DNA of 64,000 nt from Perkinsus chesapeaki. Its lineage: Eukaryota; Perkinsozoa; Perkinsida; Perkinsidae. A program made the translations under genes and the position numbers. How positions within the stretch are numbered: position 1 is the stretch's first letter; each line of letters starts with the position of its first letter. The notes below the pieces were generated by a model. It was not told the origin of the DNA and did not search any database. It saw only the letters and a program-made list of their open reading frames with translations. Shown piece by piece: positions 21,201 to 30,450 of this stretch. The stretch is taken from positions 1 through 64,000 of the forward strand of contig JAAPAO010000035.1 in assembly GCA_013115145.1 (NCBI GenBank). Reading direction: 5' to 3'.

Positions 21201-22218
21201 TGTACCTTATAATGAGGAAATAAAACAACATCAAGAATATGACGATTATACACCATGATCACATTGACCTTTCCATTGTGAACTAACCAGTTCAAATTTT
21301 CACATTTCAACTTTCAGTTGCTGAAGTCTGTTGAAGTTAGATTATTGATATCAAAACGTTCAGTAGATATACGTAGGAAACTTACCAAACCGTCGGGTAA
21401 GGTCACATCGTGAACCGATTATTCGATTGGAAGCTTTAATAAAGCTACTCAAATACTAAAAACTCAGGAAATATCATTAAAATAATCCATTTCATATGTT
21501 CAAGGAATGCCTAGCCCTGAGATAGTACTCCCGAAAATTTTCAAATCGTCTAAAGAGAAGGGATATGTTATTTTCTGCGTAAGGCGATAACAAATGTCTC
21601 CTCACCTTAGTTCCAACCATTTGAGGCTTGAGCGACTGAGGATGAGCTATCCATGGGGCGACTCGACGGGCTTCTTCGAATACACGTGGATGGGAAGAAT
21701 GTCGTCGTGATATGATCACCTGAAACTTAGTAGTCACATTTACGAAGAAATCATGGTAAATCTTATTGGTTCCAAGATCTATCGGGCCCGATCTGTAACT
21801 AGACACAACACAGGAAGCCTTTCTGAGGAAAACACTTATATGAACCAATCCATGCTAGCCCAAACAACAGGGGTACATGTGCCATATACATCCGCATCAC
21901 GTTCAGTGTGGCGCAGCTTCCTCCCTCCCGTTCAATTCTTGACCGTCAGATTTCGCGACTTTCCACTGAAATCTTCAGCTAGAATAACAAAAACCACATG
22001 AACATCATATAAGCACTCTCCTGCCGAGGACCTATCCAGAACAGGAACATGCGGACATATCAAATTGATAGGTCTCTCCATATTATATACTCTATATATT
22101 AGAATATATATTACTCTTAATATACTATATCTATATAATCTCTACATATCGATATTATCAATGTAACGCTGAAAGCCTGCCTATAGTTAGCGTGGCGAGT
22201 CGCGACTCGCCCATGCAG
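21201..22218. other. AT-rich spacer before copy 6
   Basis: A dense TATA-type stretch lies at about 22080-22160. A minus frame without an ATG at about 21492-21845 (GTNKIYHDFFVN, RVFEEARRVAPWIAHP) looks more protein-like than chance, but I do not recognise it. It may be a fragment of a transposon or duplicated gene. Confidence 0.4.
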
Positions 22219-22282
22219 ACTTCGTGCATTCATGCAAAATGCAAGACGCGCAGCAGTCTGCGATCAATGGTTGCCGACCACC
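22219..22282 (+). promoter_or_regulatory. Shared upstream element, copy 6
   Basis: ACTTCGTGCA (22219-22228), a TGCA-rich core at 22233-22242, then cagtctgcgatcaat and TTGCCGACCACC (22271-22282). A ctggttttgtcagatctgg block at about 22333 resembles ctggttttctcagatat before the truncated copy at 8440. The ATG is about 140 bp further on. Confidence 0.55.
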
Positions 22283-22420
22283 TTGGAAACTATTTGCAAA
22301 CGCTTGTATGGGAGCTCGAAGCAATAGTGAAACCTGGTTTTGTCAGATCTGGTTTTACCTAAGGGCTTCAAGATCAAACTCCTCTGTCTTAGCTATTTTA
22401 ATTCCACACCACTCTATAAA

Positions 22421-23136
22421 ATGCGGTTCACATATCCATTTTTCATGCCCTACCTCCTTGTCTGTGGGATGAGTTTTTTCGATCAAATCGAGATTGAAGC
22501 TCCTGATTCTCTACAAGAACTCCAGGCGTCGGAGCCAATGCCAACTTCAACACCAACCCCCAACAGTATGATCGGTCAAGACTCGCCCACAGGAACGCCT
22601 AGCTTCTTTCACTTATTTGCCGAAGGCTCGTTCACAACAGGGTCTCTGGAGCTCACAGATACTACGACAGCAAAGATGAGCTCACCTGGTGGAGTGAATG
22701 AGGAAAGAGGTCCTCCTACAACTCCTACAACCGGCATTTTCGATGGGCTCTCCATTGAGAGCCCATTTACTACAAGAGCCGGCCTGTTCGACGGCATAAC
22801 GTTGGATACTATCCCCACTTCAACTTCGGTATCGCCAAAGGAGATTCGGCCTGAAGGCACTCAGGCTCCGAGGATAAGAAGTCAGCTAAGACAACCAAGA
22901 GATGAACAGAGTTACTTCGGTTTATTAACTGCTCTTACAATAATCTCCGGATTTATTTTGCTGGTTCTGCTACTACAGCTTCTAAGCCTCAAGAAGATAG
23001 CGCTCAACACCCTACAGCCGGCAGATCAAAGGTAAGACGGCAATACCACAATTGATGCAGGAATTTAACTTGTTTCAGGTACAGGGTGAATACCGAAACT
23101 ATACCAGCCGCAGACATGCTGAAGATACGGTATTAG
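22421..23136 (+). CDS. FFD-module family protein, copy 6
   Basis: Exons 22421-23031 and 23079-23136 give 222 residues; the intron is 47 nt. The signal peptide is about residues 1-16, directly followed by SFFDQIEIEAPDSLQEL. Further modules are SFFHLFAEGSF (weak), GIFDGLSIESPF and GLFDGITLDTI. Thr/Ser/Pro-rich linkers lie between them. SYFGLLTALT opens the span, with LLLQLLSLKKIAL at its end. The spliced tail is ADQRYRVNTE, then a basic end. With copy 4 it is the expanded type. It is the last member before the conserved minus-strand genes. Confidence 0.8.
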
Positions 23137-23895
23137 GACTATAAGTGAAAACCGAAAGACGCTGCATGGGGTACTGTACCACTGATGGATGTTTAGTGTT
23201 GCACTGCACGTCTTGGGTTAATAGTTGTGACTCGGAGATAGCGAACTAAGCGGCCATCTTGTGTGAGGTGATTCTTCTCAACCAGATATACGATCGAAAC
23301 CTCGCAACACGCGTAATAACTAATCGGTTAAGTATTAAGTAATGGAGAGATTTTCGCCGTTCGCACGAACTTCTAACCCGTAGAGCTTTCCCAAAATGCG
23401 TTTGCAGCTTACACCGCATAGATTCCTGATAAGGGGTTCCCGCATAATCACCCTCAGTAGGGGTACCCCACCAAACAACGATATCATAGCCCCGTGGAAT
23501 AACGTAATGAATTCTGCAGTCACTGCAGACCCGATCTTCCATCACTACCTCATGTTAAAGGGGAATCATCCGGTATTCTGGGAGAAAGCGGATTCAAAAT
23601 GGAGATGCCTCTCCTCTCGCCTTCTTCAAATGCCCAGAGGGCCCCTCCAATAGAGGCGTCCTCAGACCTGCCTCTCCAATCACCCGTCACGCCGATTACT
23701 GCATCCACGTCGTGGCAAATTACCAGTAGACGGCATCGAGGCTGCATTCTATGAACTGCCCAGTATTGACAGACTCCCCTCACATGAAGCCCTCTATGCG
23801 AAATTCAGAGTTCTCATGAGACAACACAATCCGAGGATATAGACGAAACCAATCATCGCTATTCAGGTGTACTAGGGGACCACGGATCACTACGC
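23137..23895. other. Interval between array and proteasome gene
   Basis: No gene is supported. Part of it (about 23375-23450) recurs upstream of the beta-3 fragment near 20520-20610, which marks the right border of a duplicated segment. Confidence 0.5.
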
Positions 23896-24793
23896 TTAAT
23901 CCATTCTGCCCTTGAGTGTCTTAGTGATTAACTGACAAGAAATGTGATAATACCTGAGCCCTAATACCATCCACTCCATTACTACCTCCTTATCTGTGAG
24001 AATATAAACAACACCACCCCACCCGGAGAGGCAATCGCGATCGATACCAGAAAGGAGGGACTGGCCGAGCACCTAAGTAGTACAGCATTATACCACAAAT
24101 GAGGCCTTCCCCACAGCTACCTCAGCGAGCTCGTCCGGGCCCATTCCTTCCCTCCAGAAGCTCTCCGCAACTCCCATCAACTGCTCTGTTGCTGTGCCAG
24201 AGACAATGAAATCAGGAGCGGTAGACTCAGTGCCTAACGGTCGACAAATATAAGAGCCATCGCCACGGTAATGACTCCTACCGATGAGGTCAAACGAGGA
24301 GATGAAAGGCTCCCCATCGCTCTTAAGACCAGCAATCACAGGCTCACAGAAATAGGGGCCGAATCTACGAGAAACACTTGCTATAGCCAACAGCTCAATC
24401 TTGCCGCCCACCGCTTCTCATAGAGCATTGTGGCCATCAAGTGGCTCACCACATCACACGGCATCTCACGGTCTTCCTTCAACTTGTATAATTTCAAGCG
24501 GAACTTCAAAAGCTGTGCCCTGGCAAAAGCACCGAACGTTACCCATACCCTGCTGAGACCCGAGTATTACAGAGTTTGAGAATCAGTAGCCAGACCCTGG
24601 AAGCCCACCAGGCACCGAGTGGTCATCGGATACACTTTCTCCATGTTGGCAGAGACAGTCTGTAGCTGGTTAACACCAAACCTTCGATCACAGGCCTGAC
24701 AGAACATTACGTGGCGCGCGGTAAAGTGTATATTACTATTCCAACGCAGCCTTCTCCCTTCATGGCGATCACACTGCCACCATTATACTCCAT
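23896..24793 (-). CDS. PSMB3: Proteasome subunit beta type-3
   Basis: Seven exons join without a frame break: 24737-24793, 24571-24695, 24412-24519, 24282-24364, 24097-24233, 23986-24060 and 23896-23931, giving 206 residues against 205 in human. It starts MEYNGGSVIAMKG, then ACDRRFGVN, LVGFQGLATDSQT, ATMLYEKR, FGPYFCEPVIAGL, PDFIVSGTATEQ and DRDCLSGWGGVV, ending KTLKGRMD. All are beta-3 landmarks in order. Beta-3 is a non-catalytic subunit of the 20S core and, as expected, lacks the N-terminal catalytic Thr. Introns are 36-54 nt by the borders above; the one at 24234-24281 is 48 nt and stop-free, removed by homology. The donor after KASF is the least certain border. A piece of the last exons is copied at 20.95 kb. 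Confidence 0.93.
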
Positions 24794-25088
24794 AATGTTT
24801 TGTCCGGACTAAATGCAATATACCGCTAACCGATTCACCCGAAATCCAGCGGACTTACCATGTTGTTGAAAGAGTCTGCCAGAAAGATGAAAAACTCACT
24901 AACAGCAACAATAACCGCTACTCCCCATTCCTCCACTTAACGCAACACCCTCGAATCGGGTAGCAATGAAATTATATCAGTTGTGACAGCGGCGGCTTTC
25001 CAAACGTCTTGAGGTGCAGCAAGCGTTGCATGAGGGATCAAATTACACTAAGGCCTTCGCGCTCGGGCGGGCCAATACAAAATAAAGT
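24794..25088. other. Short intergenic interval
   Basis: This is the promoter side of proteasome beta-3 and the 3' side of the CHMP5 gene. No other feature was seen. Confidence 0.4.
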
Positions 25089-25995
25089 CTATTGAGGTTT
25101 GTTGGTCGACCCAAGAGCAACCTGAGAGCGATATACCCTTCCCGTCCAACCCCTAGTTACTACCGGTGCCGAATGAGCGGCAGAGCTCTGCGCTGGAGCT
25201 GCCTGCTGCTCGCTTCCTGGTAAAGTAGTAGGCAAGTAAGTAGGAGCTGATGGGCCCTGAACTCCGAAACAAGTGCATTCCACTAAGCTCAGAGTGCTAT
25301 TACCGCAAGTAGCTCATTTTGCTTGTCCATGGCCACTTCCTCCTCCAACATTGAGAACTCGACCTCCAGTGAGACATCATCGCATCCCTCGGGCAAGTTG
25401 TAGTTCCTGCCGAGGATATCGTTGATCTCATCCTGGTCCATCATAAGATCCTAAAGTCAAGCTAAGATACTCCCGAGGCCGGCCAGTCTACCGCCATGTC
25501 ATCTACGACATCCTCAACATGGTCGATGTTAAACTGATTCATCTGGGCCTTCATTGCATGATTCGCAACCTTCATCGACTCAACAACGTTAATATTCGTT
25601 TGCATCTGCTCCTGTGTGAACGCTGCCTGATAAAACCACCTTTGGGTAGCTCCGAAAGATACCCTCCTCTACCTGGTCCACATTGAACTGAGTGTTCATG
25701 AGCTGGTCCCGTTGAGCCTCATACATCTTCTTCCTCTTAAGGACCGCCAAAGCCCTTTGCTTAGCCCCAGCCGCGCCGGACCTGGTTGCCATCTGCTGCT
25801 TGTACCTAAGATATTTTATCCTCCTCTCAGAGACCCCCTTGTACCCTACTTAATAAGCTCCTCGTCACACTGTTTAATTTTCTTATCTAACAAGCTGGTA
25901 CGACTGTCCAAGTGTTCGCTTGTCTCGGCTAGCGAAGGCCCAGTAGGAGCCGGCGGGGCCTCCTTTTTCTTACCAACCCCGAAGATTCTGTTCAT
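25089..25995 (-). CDS. CHMP5: ESCRT-III-associated CHMP5/VPS60
   Basis: Five exons are 25850-25995, 25673-25805, 25492-25626, 25304-25450 and 25089-25256. A further 42-nt stop-free intron at 25122-25163 is possible. The protein starts MNRIFGVGKKKEAPPAP, close to the MNRLFG start of CHMP5. SLLDKKIKQCDEELIKYK follows, then KQRALAVLKRKKMYEAQRDQ, then a helix with FNIDHVEDVVDDMADLMMD and EINDILGRNY. The last exon is Pro/Ala/Gln-rich. Length is about 228-242 residues against about 219 in animals. CHMP5 works in endosomal sorting and membrane scission with LIP5/VTA1. Introns are 41-47 nt. Confidence 0.92.
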
Positions 25996-26633
25996 TCGAG
26001 TCTATTAACAAAACTGATCCATCTTATTTTACGTCAACAACCCCTCAATGGTCCAACAACACTACCATCATCAAACACTGTGCCGGGCGAGCGCGGTTAC
26101 ATTTGCACGCATGCACAAAGGCTCGTTTAAGCATCTGGACGTGCTCATTCCGGCTATACTTAGGGCCGGTCGCTCCCGTATGACCGTTGCTCCGTATGAC
26201 CCCGGTTGGGGTCACTAATCTGGAGGTATAAGTCTTGCATCGTGGGATTCAAACTGATCGATTATCTTAGCGATCGGTATTTCGCGCACCTAGCACGCTG
26301 CCCACTTGTGGACATGTCTGGTGATGACGGCTGTTTTATTGACTGAGTTAACTCAAATAGTGCGTGCGGTCTTATTAACGACATATACAACAACACTCTG
26401 AATCTTTAACACTGTTAACATCATTAGTGTCGCCCATAATTTATATATTTCCCGACACTCCACTACATCGTCGATTTTAACATTTTACCATCTTCCATGA
26501 TTCGTCAATAACTCAGGGGAACCTGTCTTAGAACATCTGATCAAAGTAGATCTTCTACTTACCTCAAAATAAGCATCACTGACTAGCTTTAATATTTAAT
26601 CTTCCTCGTCTTTCACTCTCCCAGTGGGCGTTA
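25996..26633. other. Intergenic interval
   Basis: Promoter side of CHMP5. I see AT-rich sequence after 26340 and no gene. Confidence 0.4.
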
Positions 26634-27140
26634 TCACTTGTCGATGTGTACATGTATTGTTGGTCCCATAGAAGCCACGTACGGTAGCGGTTCAATAGGA
26701 GATGGGATCATCACTATCTGCCGACTCAACGCGGTTATTATACTCGTTGTTGAACTCTCCACAACCTTCAGGAATAAGTGCGGTTCCTCTTCCGATTTAA
26801 CTGGTAAACATATAATAGGATGGTCCATGGTCCGCGAATAATCCAAACCACATTTCTTGAGCAACATCTGCATAGCCTTATCCTCTCGAGCTTCTATCTT
26901 GAAGCATTTCGAGTAACGGTCTTTGAACCTCCGCATTGCGTTGTGAGTACATTCATGTAAAGCACTATGACCAATTAAAGGCTTATCATCGATAGTAGCT
27001 CTAACTCCCAATATATCCTTCCAAAAGGTCACTCTCATATGGACTGAATCTATGCAGTGTGATAGGCTACCATCTATAGATTTTGAGACATAGCTTCCCG
27101 GTGGTATGCTCTGTGTAGAGTCTATAGGCTGCTTACTTCC
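26634..27140 (-). CDS. Unrecognised protein, C-terminal exon
   Basis: A minus-strand frame runs from about 27140 through ATG 27038 to a stop at 26634. It reads through SHCIDSVHMRVTFWKDILGV, HECTHNAMRRFKDRYSKCF and a C-terminal SMGPTIHVHIDK, with even, protein-like composition. Codons upstream of the ATG stay open to about 27140, where an intron acceptor could lie, so this is probably a last exon. I could not find the upstream exons or assign a family. It may also be a transposon remnant. Confidence 0.4.
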   Translation of the reverse strand, partial: GSKQPIDSTQSIPPGSYVSKSIDGSLSHCIDSVHMRVTFWKDILGVRATIDDKPLIGHSALHECTHNAMRRFKDRYSKCFKIEAREDKAMQMLLKKCGLDYSRTMDHPIICLPVKSEEEPHLFLKVVESSTTSIITALSRQIVMIPSPIEPLPYVASMGPTIHVHIDK

Positions 27141-27750
27141 ACCAATTACTTTGGTTATTAGCTAATACCATATAATAATAAACATACGACGGCAGTAGGT
27201 CAACTTCATTACGGAGACAGGAGGAGAGAACTAGTGGGATTGTACATTTACTGCATATTGCAAGATTGGTAATCACTTTGCTGCGTGGTGGAATCGAAAA
27301 ACTGAGACCTGTGAGGCCAGGAGTGTTTGTTGGTAATGCAGTTGTAGACAGTGCACCCTGACAGTATATCGCGAGGAGGTAGGCATTAGTGAGTGTTGAT
27401 GCCTAGATTGCAGGCGTAATGCCTCGGCATCGGAGTCTTATTTTTGGCGTGTGTTGTAGCAGTGGTGACGGAAGAAAACTGAAAGAATAGAAAAATGTAG
27501 AATTAGTAGTGCACGACGGGAATCTCCAAGAGCGCGAATGTGGGATGGTGAGAGTAGTAGATGAGATTGACAAATGGACGGCGACCCTCCCAAGTGGTTG
27601 AGTAGTAAGAGTGCTGTCAGACGGACAGCATGACAGGCTAATGTGCGAGTGGGGAAAGAAGGAGAGCGTGTGAAAAAACTGCGTTATTATACAGCTATTA
27701 TCAATGCTAATATTATATCACATTGGCCGGGCATACTTTCGTGAAGTAAG
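27141..27750. other. Gene-free interval
   Basis: GT/GA-rich sequence on the plus strand (27200-27660) with no supported coding frame. Confidence 0.4.
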
Positions 27751-28050
27751 ATGCAGCGATTGACGCTCGAATACAAATACGAATTAGTGACCGAAGCCGC
27801 TCCATCTCGACCCTGCTTAACTTTCATAGTTGAGCCGCTGCATTATAGGTACATTAGCACCGGAAAGTGGCTGCTTCAGTGTATCACGGTTTTGCTCTCG
27901 ATTGTTTCCTTCTCCGTCGGTCTTTGCAGCACGGGTTCGGTAAACGAAACATGTCCCGTTGGGAATTGGCGTACTTTCATTAAACATTCTTTCCATCTGC
28001 TTCATCTCCTGTCTGGATGTCTTGCGTTGGCAGTTCTTATTTGGTTATAA
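27751..28050 (+). CDS. Unrecognised small membrane protein or first exon
   Basis: An ATG opens a 99-codon frame with two hydrophobic segments (about residues 40-58 and 80-98), which suggests a small membrane protein. From 28036 an overlapping frame runs to 28786 (TVGQYQVYVRNQPDHSV, KTAIRRGRMVMERGWFG), and at 28890-29010 another open stretch reads KIGIAGYDDHKNAYRGKIEN. These may be exons of one gene or pieces of a decayed element; no family was recognised. Confidence 0.3.
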   Translation: MQRLTLEYKYELVTEAAPSRPCLTFIVEPLHYRYISTGKWLLQCITVLLSIVSFSVGLCSTGSVNETCPVGNWRTFIKHSFHLLHLLSGCLALAVLIWL

Positions 28051-28790
28051 GGGACCGTGTCATGGGAAATTGGCATCCAAACCTCAAGGCTGGCGACTCA
28101 AATCAGGTCCTTCGGTAACTCCTATAAAACAGGTTGATCAAAGCATTGATTATACTGTAGGCCAGTACCAAGTCTATGTGCGCAATCAACCCGACCACAG
28201 TGTGGCTTTTCCAATGGGAAGTTTACCTTCACTTTACCCGATTTGCAACTTTAAGTGGTTTTCTCGTTGTAACTCATATGCTTCAGTTCCCTCTTTCCCT
28301 ATGCTTTCGTCTCTTGCCAGCTTGAGTCAGCATGCAGCCCCAACGAGAGCAATAGCAAATCCGTTCGCTGCTGGGCAGCAGCGGTGGAAGATTCATCTCT
28401 CAAAGTCTGTCATATGGCGTTTTTACAACCGCCTTAATGTTCGACGGAAGTATAAGACAGCCATTAGGAGAGGACGAATGGTAATGGAACGGGGATGGTT
28501 TGGAACACCGGTCCCTGTTGAGCTTCACAGCGCTTCTCGTGTCCTTCTCTCTTTGTTCCTGGTACATAAATTTCTCGAATTCATGCGCCTTGTTTCAAGT
28601 CCATATTTCCACCTGGCACGGTGGAAACAGTGCCCTTGTTTATTAAGTGAGTTCTGGGATCCAGAATCGATGCTAGGTCGTTCTGTACGTGTACAAAGGG
28701 GTTTTGAAACTGATCCTGAGTGCCAGATTCATTTATTCAACGACCCTAGTTTTCTGACCTTACTACACATTCCTCGGTCCACTTGAGGTT
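28051..28790 (+). other. Open stretch of uncertain coding status
   Basis: The frame lacks an ATG where it becomes protein-like and has no clear splice link to 27751. Composition resembles degraded coding DNA of an element (basic patch RFYNRLNVRRKYKTAIRRGR, then Trp/Phe-rich sequence). I leave it unassigned. Confidence 0.3.
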
Positions 28791-29117
28791 TTGTCTCGAT
28801 TTAAAGATCGTGAAAAGTTTTCGAATTGATTGAAGATGCCTTAACTCGACCGGTAGATGGTGTAGATTATCAGGGCCCGTCCCTCAGGTATGGAAGGACG
28901 GTCAAGTGCAGTTCCCCAAGATAGGCATAGCAGGTTACGATGACCACAAGAATGCCTACAGGGGGAAGATAGAGAACTGTCGAGCACCTCGGATATGGTT
29001 CGTAGATTAGCTTGCATGTGGCAATGTGAACCGGTTTCTGTGATCCTTGCCGGACTGTAGTGTTATTAAAGTCACCAGGAAACCAGCGCGGCACAGGATG
29101 TATTGGTTTTTAATTCA

Positions 29118-30251
29118 ATGACCACCCTTACGCGATACACTCGGCCAATAACAGTTCTGAGGCCTTATTTGTGGAACGTGTCGAGAAGGTACTTTTCAAC
29201 ACGGCCATGGACAACCGAGGAGGATACTAGGCTCGTCCAGATCTGTGGGGATACCATGAAGTACTCCGCCAGTGAATGCCGACCGCACGCTGCTGTCAGG
29301 GCCCTGCCAGCATGGGTGGCCACAACTAGCGTCTCCCAGTTGATTGATCGTTCCCTTCGTCGAGCATCCCGAGGGGAAGCCATTCTGGAAGGAAGGAGCT
29401 CGGAGGAGCTGCTCGGCCGGATTCGGGACTTGGGCTTGGAGAGCAGGGACAGCGATCGAAGAGTAGGGAATATGCCTGCACTCGACCAGTCTCGCTATCA
29501 GTGGCTTTCCTGCCTCAAACGGAGGCTATCGCAGCTGAACAGGGAGACCGCGGTGGATGCCGACTTCGACCCCGACCACGTGGCCACAACTTTATTAGGT
29601 GACGCTTCTTGTCCAGTTCGTATGACCGTACAACTCTCAGCACCTGTCGGAAAGAAAGCTCCCGAATCGCCAAGCCTGTCCCCGTTGGCTTTCTGCTACT
29701 TCCTCCAGATCTGTTGTCTTCAACCAAGACTATCCCGTATAATGATGGACAGAGTCATTCAACACCTTCATCTCACCGATAGCAGCTTCAGCGGTGATTT
29801 TAGAGCAGCCAAGTAAGACAACCTCAACCGTCGTCAAATCTTCCTTGCTTGCGCTCTTACAGTGTAAAACCGTTAAGGTCTCTAGACACCATGTGAAGCT
29901 TTACGGTATGCCTATAGATCGCCCCTGACCCCAATTAGGTGTCTCAGGGAGAAACTCCCACCCGTTATTGGCCTAGCTTTGCCTGCGGCACTCACGCGTT
30001 GCGCACAACTCGAATTAATGATGCGAGGGATCTGCAGTCTAGAAGATGCGTACTGCGTAATTGTTATCGGATTCAACTCACCTTACAGTCGTATAGGAAC
30101 TGCTAGGTGGACTTCCAGGTTCTTCCACAACCAAGCAGTCGCCATTGTTCGGGAACAGGCCGATGCTATAGCGGATGCATACGTCAACTTCAAACGAGAA
30201 CTCAAGATTAACGTAAGAAAGTTAGGCCGTGAACTGACGGCCCATCCGTGA
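29118..30251 (+). CDS. Unknown protein with organelle-type N-terminus
   Basis: Three exons fit (29118-29812, 29863-29892, 29939-30251), giving about 345 residues with 50-nt and 46-nt introns and good GT-AG borders. The N-terminus is rich in Arg, Thr, Ser and aromatic residues without acids (TRYTRPITVLRPYLWNVSRR), as in a mitochondrial presequence. WTTEEDTRLVQIC next to it is Myb/SANT-like, but only one short piece is seen. The rest has many Arg/Leu helices (VSQLIDRSLRRASRGEA) and no family I know. The stop lies 200 bp before the helicase exons on the same strand, so it could also be the 5' part of that gene. Confidence 0.5.
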
Positions 30252-30450
30252 TGAGTCTCCCAACGTGTGCGAGCAGACGGCCACGTAGACTTTTGGGCGC
30301 TCAGCGAATGAATAATGGTCTATTAGTATGACCCAGCGCAGCTGGTTGTGGAGCTCATGTCTCTTTATCAACTGCGGCATGCAGCTCTGACTGTTGCCTT
30401 ACCGACTGAGTTGAGCCTGTTTTTCAAGTGTCGTAAGTCACATCTTTCAG

